A stretch of 64,000 bases of DNA from an uncultured Clostridia bacterium (GTDB lineage Bacteria; Bacillota; Clostridia; CAKSNL01; HGM11501), in the NCBI GenBank assembly GCA_934476235.1, contig CAKSNL010000007.1, positions 41,046 through 105,045 on the forward strand. The letters are read 5' to 3'. Positions 59,878 through 64,000 of this stretch are shown here, one piece after another. The notes beneath the pieces were generated by a model that saw nothing but the letters and a program-made list of their open reading frames with translations, did not search any database and had not been told where the DNA came from. Both the position numbers and the translations under genes were made by a program. Numbering within the stretch: the first letter of the stretch is position 1; the number at the start of each line of letters is the position of its first letter.

Positions 59878-60972
59878 TCAGTTAATGCCCTTTGCGCGAA
59901 GTATCTTTCCGACGCTTTCGTCGATCCGCTCCCGGGTGATTCTCCCCTCCGAAACGGCGGATAAAAGCGCGTCCTTTGCCTCGGAAAGGTCTTCCGGCAT
60001 CAAAAGCATGTCCGCCCCGGCTTCTATCGCGGCGACGGCTGCTTCTCCCGGAGAATACTCCTCTGTGACCGCGCCCATATTGAGAGCGTCCGTTATCACG
60101 ATGCCGGAAAAGCCCAGCTCGCCTTTTAAAAGGTCGGTTATCACGCGCTTTGAAAGGCTTGACGGCACATTGTCAAACCCCTCTGCCGTGAGCGCCATAT
60201 GCGAAACCATCACAAAGTCCGCTCCGGCATCTATCCCAGCCTTGAACGGCAGAAATTCGCACGAACGAAGCTCTGAAAGCGTTCTTTTGCTCTCCGCTCT
60301 CCCGTTATGGGAGTTGACCTCCGTGCTGCCGTGACCCGGGAAATGCTTAAGCGCGCACATCACGGAGCTTTCCTTAAAGCCCCTGACCTCGGACGCGACC
60401 ATTTTTGACACCGCTTCCGCGTCCGACCCGAAGGAGCGGCTGCCGATTTCTTTATTATCTTTATTCACCAAAACGTCCGCCACGGGCGCGAAATCGACCG
60501 TGAAGCCGAGCGCCGAAAGCTCCGTCCCCAGCGTTTTGCCGACGGTATAGGCTTTTTCTTCGTCCCCCGAGCTTCCGATATCCGCCATCGGCGGAAAATG
60601 CGTCACGCTGACGGACGGGTTATTTCCCGCGCGGGAGACGATTCCGCCCTCCTCGTCCACTCCGATGAAGGGGACGATTTTTTTGCCCTCTTTATATCCT
60701 GATATCTTTTCCCTGACCCGGCTGTCCGACTCTATGTCGGAGGCGAAAAGCACGATTCCGCCGACCGGGATATCCTCATCGCCCAAAGCGCCTGCCGAAA
60801 CGAAGAAAAGCTGATAAACCTTCTCCTCCGTTGTCATTTCGCTCATTGTTTTTTCAAGAGCGCTCGGCTCATTTACCTCGGGCACCTCAGGCACCTCGGG
60901 CGCTTTTTTAGGAACCTTCGCGCAGGACACAAAGAGCGCGGATATCAAAAGCAAAATCCATGCTTTTTTCAA
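59878..60972 (-). CDS. nagZ: Beta-N-acetylhexosaminidase, GH3 NagZ-type lipoprotein
   Basis: The protein has 364 residues. The lipoprotein signal ends LFVSC (Cys17), and a Pro/Glu/Val-rich tether follows. The GH3 domain starts near 40: GGIVLFASDIES, FIGVDEEGGIVSR, DFAPVADVLVNKDN, the NagZ dyad loop KHFPGHGSTEVNSH (His as acid/base), and the nucleophile Asp in VITDALNMGAV. It removes GlcNAc from muropeptides outside the cell. It lies six bases after the GAP1-like gene. Confidence 0.93.
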   Translation of the reverse strand: MKKAWILLLISALFVSCAKVPKKAPEVPEVPEVNEPSALEKTMSEMTTEEKVYQLFFVSAGALGDEDIPVGGIVLFASDIESDSRVREKISGYKEGKKIVPFIGVDEEGGIVSRAGNNPSVSVTHFPPMADIGSSGDEEKAYTVGKTLGTELSALGFTVDFAPVADVLVNKDNKEIGSRSFGSDAEAVSKMVASEVRGFKESSVMCALKHFPGHGSTEVNSHNGRAESKRTLSELRSCEFLPFKAGIDAGADFVMVSHMALTAEGFDNVPSSLSKRVITDLLKGELGFSGIVITDALNMGAVTEEYSPGEAAVAAIEAGADMLLMPEDLSEAKDALLSAVSEGRITRERIDESVGKILRAKGIN

Positions 60973-60978
60973 GAAAAA

Positions 60979-63807
60979 TCACTCCTTTATTATATAGGCG
61001 TTGACTTCTTTTATCAGTGCGTTGCCCTTCTCGGCTTTGTCCTTAGGCTCGATGATGATGTTTTTCACCGTCATCGGCGCAGAGAAGGAATAGACCGACG
61101 AGCCGGTCAGAATGTCATAGTCGCTGACCCCGACGGAGAGCTTTCTGTTGTCAGAATCCGTCACGAACACCGAAAAGCCCGCTCCCGTATCCGGAATGAC
61201 CGCCGAAATGCTTATCCCGTCAATCTTTATGCCCCTTTCCGTTCCGAAGGAAACGACGATTTTTTCGTCCCTGTCGTAGTCTAAAACCTCGTAGCTTTCC
61301 GCCCCGTCAATGCAGCCAGCCGCGGCGCTGTAGTCGCCCGAGTCGGACTTTTTGTAAGCCGCCCACGAAAGCCTTGAAAGGTTCAGCGTTTCCGAATCGG
61401 CATAGTTTTTCATTTTGACCTCGCCCCCGGAAAAATGCTTCGATACGACGGAGCCTATGACTATCCCGCCCGACACTATCGCCAAAGCCGCAAGGCAGAC
61501 CATGGCAAACTTAAAGTTTTTGCCCGAGGCGATTTTAGACGCGATCCTTCTCACCGGGGAGTAGTTTTCCCGCACAATTGCGGACAGGGATTTTTTAAAT
61601 TTCAGCGTCAGCGCGCGGTAGTCGGTGTGAAGACCCGACACGCGGTCAAGCTCCTTTTTCATTTTCCCCGTTTCCCTCGCCGTTGCAAGGCTTTTGCCGT
61701 GACCGGAAAAATATCTTTCCGTTGCGGCGTAAAAATCCGTAAGTCCGGAAAGATCCGGCTTTTTGGGGCTCACCTCGCGGAAAATGCGCCCGTTTTTCTT
61801 AATGGGCGTCATATATAGGTTGCTCGAAAGATACCAGTCGATAAACTCAAACGGCGCCGTTTCTGTCACACGGTCCAAAAAGTCATATATCGCGTCAAAA
61901 TCCGTTTTCCCTCCGTTTGTGTACGCGTAATATGAAATGATATAAAGCATCCTCTTGGGTGATTCCTTTTTTTCCGGGAGCGCGTTTTTAAGTATCGTCT
62001 TTAAATCCGCCTCCGCCTTTTTGGAAAGCGCAGGGTCCGGTGAAAGCTTTTCCGCCACCGCGTCAAACCCGAACGCGTCATAATTGACAAACGAGAGCGC
62101 CACATCGTCCGAAAGCGCCAGTATTTCCTTTGCTGCAAGCACGGTTTTGTGCTTTGCGGCAATTTCCTCTCCCAGCTCCTCCGCGCCGGCAAGCGGGAAT
62201 TTTTCCGCCTGATACGCCGTGATATCGCCTGGAATCAGCGCCGTCATATAGCTCTTTAACGCGTACGCGTACACCTCGTCAAAAAGCGGAGCCGCCTTTT
62301 CATATTTTTCCTTAAGCTCCGAGCACTTGGTGCCCATGTAGCAAAGAGCCTCCAGCCAGTCGGGCGACGAATCGTAAAGATCCTTTATGCGCTCTTTTGC
62401 CATAGAGGAGAAAAGCTCGTTATCCTCTATCAGCGGTATGTCGAGGTACACGCTGTCTAAATACTCCAAAAGCGAGTGCACCGTTTTTTTCCTTGAAAAC
62501 ATATATGTAAAATACCGCCTTATAAGCCCTTTTCCCGGCAGCATTTTGTTTTCGGTAATGCGGTTATAAAGCTCCGGCGAGTCGCGCATCGCGTTAATGT
62601 GCGTGAATAATATCTCATCGTCCTCCGCCTTTAAGCAAAGCTCGATATCAAGCGTCAGAACGTCATAAAGCTCCTCTTTCCCCTTGTCCGTAAGGCAGTC
62701 GTAGTTAAGCACGAGCCTTCTTAATATTTCAAGCGAAGCCGGCGAGGAACGCTCCTTTAAAAACCGGCGGAAAAGCCTTAAAAATTCCGAATAGCAGCGA
62801 TTCACGCCTTCGCCCGCGCCGCCTTTTAAAAGCTCGGTAAATATCACCGTGGTTCTGCCGAGCTTTGAGGCAAGAGAATCGGGGTTCTCGCGCAGAGTGT
62901 AGACGCACATTAAATCGTCATAAAAACGGAGTGACATTTTCCTCTCGTGCCCCATTGCGCTTCCCGCTTCCTTTGCAAAGGCGAAAAAGCGCGCTTTTTC
63001 CTCCTCGGTCTTTTTCCCGGGTGCAGCAAAGGATAAAAATTCGCCCGCCAGATCATCCTTAAGGTCGGCAATATGCAGATACTTTTTGTTCTCAAAATCG
63101 AAAACATAGTCCTTTGATATGTTCAGCCGGTCGATATACGCCTCCGTCCGCGTGAGCGTGAGCTTTTCGGGCGGAAGAAAATAGATGTTCACACCGTCTT
63201 TTAAGTCCGTCTCCCCAAAAAGCGTCATAAACCCGATATTGGCTCTTATATAATAAGGAAGGTCTGAATAGAGCCTCCTCAAAAAAAGCTCGATTTCGGC
63301 TATGCCCGTCCCCTTTCCGGGGGAGATAAAAACGTTTCTTCCCTGCTCGCGCGAGGAGATAGCCGCCGCAAGGAGCGCGGTGTATTCAGCCTCGGTTATG
63401 CCGAGCCTTCTTTTAAGCACGGAAAAGTCCGGGGGGGTGGGAAGGTCCGCTATTTCCTCAAGCGACGGCAGAACGGGCGAGGGAAAAGCCCCGGCGCCCG
63501 GCTCTGATAAAAAGAACGAGCCGTTTTCCGAGAGCGCCTCTGCCGACGAGGGGTTTGCGACAAAGCTGTGAATGTACGACTGGGAGTTCTTTTTGCCCTT
63601 GACCCCCGTGCCGATTGCGACAAATCCGCCGCCTAGCGGTACCGCGCACTTTAAGCCGGGAAAATCCTTCCCGTCCAGATAATATATGTCAACCGCGGAA
63701 TAAAGCGGTCTTAAATTCGATTCTATATAGCTTTCGGTAAGTCCCTTTGATTTTGAGAGCGTCGAAAGACCGAGCTCGGTTTTCACATATATGTGCTGTT
63801 CGATCAT
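60979..63807 (-). CDS. Membrane protein with GAP1-N-like head and discoidin-like tail
   Basis: The protein has 942 residues. The N-terminus (MIEQHIYVKTELGLSTLSKS, then KGLTESYIESNL) resembles the N-terminal domain of GTPase-associated protein 1 (GAP1-N), known from predicted bacterial conflict or signalling complexes; this rests on pattern memory, not on a search. Residues about 140-740 are mostly helical with no motif I know. One membrane helix lies at about 765-789 (AMVCLAALAIVSGGIVIGSV). The last 145 residues are beta-rich and resemble an F5/8C sandwich (ISISAVIPDTGAGFSVFVTD; VKNIIIEPKD). The topology is a large cytosolic head and a small outside sensor. The gene precedes nagZ by six bases. 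Confidence 0.55.
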   Translation of the reverse strand: MIEQHIYVKTELGLSTLSKSKGLTESYIESNLRPLYSAVDIYYLDGKDFPGLKCAVPLGGGFVAIGTGVKGKKNSQSYIHSFVANPSSAEALSENGSFFLSEPGAGAFPSPVLPSLEEIADLPTPPDFSVLKRRLGITEAEYTALLAAAISSREQGRNVFISPGKGTGIAEIELFLRRLYSDLPYYIRANIGFMTLFGETDLKDGVNIYFLPPEKLTLTRTEAYIDRLNISKDYVFDFENKKYLHIADLKDDLAGEFLSFAAPGKKTEEEKARFFAFAKEAGSAMGHERKMSLRFYDDLMCVYTLRENPDSLASKLGRTTVIFTELLKGGAGEGVNRCYSEFLRLFRRFLKERSSPASLEILRRLVLNYDCLTDKGKEELYDVLTLDIELCLKAEDDEILFTHINAMRDSPELYNRITENKMLPGKGLIRRYFTYMFSRKKTVHSLLEYLDSVYLDIPLIEDNELFSSMAKERIKDLYDSSPDWLEALCYMGTKCSELKEKYEKAAPLFDEVYAYALKSYMTALIPGDITAYQAEKFPLAGAEELGEEIAAKHKTVLAAKEILALSDDVALSFVNYDAFGFDAVAEKLSPDPALSKKAEADLKTILKNALPEKKESPKRMLYIISYYAYTNGGKTDFDAIYDFLDRVTETAPFEFIDWYLSSNLYMTPIKKNGRIFREVSPKKPDLSGLTDFYAATERYFSGHGKSLATARETGKMKKELDRVSGLHTDYRALTLKFKKSLSAIVRENYSPVRRIASKIASGKNFKFAMVCLAALAIVSGGIVIGSVVSKHFSGGEVKMKNYADSETLNLSRLSWAAYKKSDSGDYSAAAGCIDGAESYEVLDYDRDEKIVVSFGTERGIKIDGISISAVIPDTGAGFSVFVTDSDNRKLSVGVSDYDILTGSSVYSFSAPMTVKNIIIEPKDKAEKGNALIKEVNAYIIKE

Positions 63808-63839
63808 TTTTTCTCAGCTCCTTTCGTGTTTCTTTATTT

Positions 63840-63868
63840 ATTTTATCAAAATTTAAAAGATTTTTCAA
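63840..63868 (-). promoter_or_regulatory. Promoter of the GAP1-like gene
   Basis: On the minus strand TTGAAA (63863-63868), 17 bases, TAAAAT (63840-63845), about 30 bases before the ATG. Confidence 0.72.
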
Positions 63869-63875
63869 GTTATTA

Positions 63876-63904
63876 TTGACAAATGGCGAAATTTTTTTTA
63901 TAAT
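63876..63904 (+). promoter_or_regulatory. Promoter of tRNA-Thr
   Basis: TTGACA (63876-63881), 17 bases, TATAAT (63899-63904): both hexamers are perfect consensus. It is back to back with the promoter of the GAP1-like gene. Confidence 0.9.
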
Positions 63905-63924
63905 AGTAAATGTCGTGTTAATAT

Positions 63925-63999
63925 GCTGGTGTGGCTCAATGGCAGAGCAGCTCATTCGTAATGAGCAGGTTGTCAGTTCGATTCTGACCACCAGCTCCA
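63925..63999 (+). tRNA. tRNA-Thr, anticodon CGT
   Basis: A full cloverleaf is visible: acceptor GCTGGTG with CACCAGC, discriminator T, and an encoded CCA. The anticodon stem is GCTCA/TGAGC with loop TTCGTAA, and the T arm is GTCAG-TTCGATT-CTGAC. The length is 75 bases including CCA. Confidence 0.95.
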
Positions 64000-64000
64000 A

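Noticed and set aside
63689..64000. A minus-strand frame over tRNA-Thr and into the GAP1-like gene
   Set aside because: It is read through the antisense of the tRNA, a common source of false small proteins.

Overview
The window looks like a chromosomal segment of a spore-forming, anaerobic, Gram-positive Clostridia (Bacillota), probably an uncultured gut or rumen lineage near the Oscillospirales. The evidence is the rpmG-secE-nusG-rplK-rplA-rplJ-rplL order, an L10 leader, sporulation genes (yunB, a SpoIIQ-like M23 protein, sigI/rsgI), SLH and stalk-domain surface proteins, small families typical of Clostridia (TSCPD, DUF4830, DUF6472), strong GGAGG ribosome binding sites with frequent TTG starts, and many TTGNNN-N17-TATNNT promoters. 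The taxonomic placement is inference from gene content.

Layout. 1-10092: the 5' 3364 codons of a giant secreted protein built of MBG/YDG repeats. 10396-12735: a MalT-like LuxR regulator. 12836-13065: a MITE-like element running into the end of an acyltransferase-like gene. 14400-18959: a small lipoprotein, greA and the ribosomal/secE/nusG cluster. 19090-22605: ddl, murF and a hydrolase. 22734-26613 (plus strand): yunB, trmL, two small genes, a pseudouridine synthase and an msmX/ugpC-type ATPase. 27297-29584: a beta-helix surface protein followed by an unlisted 49-residue peptide gene. 30374-34041: a nagB-nagA-ROK kinase operon with a divergent AraC regulator. 35177-43687: a 2836-residue SLH adhesin with many discoidin domains. 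44024-48863: topoisomerase IV A and glmS. 49130-52645: a SpoIIQ-like gene, rsgI, sigI and a stalk protein with an acidic minisatellite. 52779-57935: an argS-helD-propeller operon. 58121-58297: a DUF6472 gene. 58915-63807: a GAP1-like membrane protein, nagZ and dapA. 63925-63999: tRNA-Thr(CGT).

How the genes fit together. Amino-sugar and wall metabolism recur: glmS makes GlcN-6-P; nagA, nagB and the ROK kinase degrade or re-enter amino sugars; nagZ releases GlcNAc from muropeptides; ddl, murF and dapA feed peptidoglycan precursors. A second theme is the cell surface: three very large repeat proteins, three stalk-domain proteins and a SigI/RsgI envelope-sensing pair.

The most unusual material lies between genes. 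Seven intergenic islands are mosaics of short palindromic modules. The stems of these modules differ between copies but stay complementary, so structure is kept while sequence changes. The islands sit at convergent or head-to-tail junctions and never between divergent genes. A separate 230-bp element with inverted terminal repeats supplies the stop codon of an acyltransferase-like gene, and one of its ends recurs after the ugpC gene. Other points for a second look are the GAP1-like/discoidin-like membrane protein, the 49-residue peptide gene, and two mutually exclusive hairpins at the predicted transcription start of the beta-helix gene.
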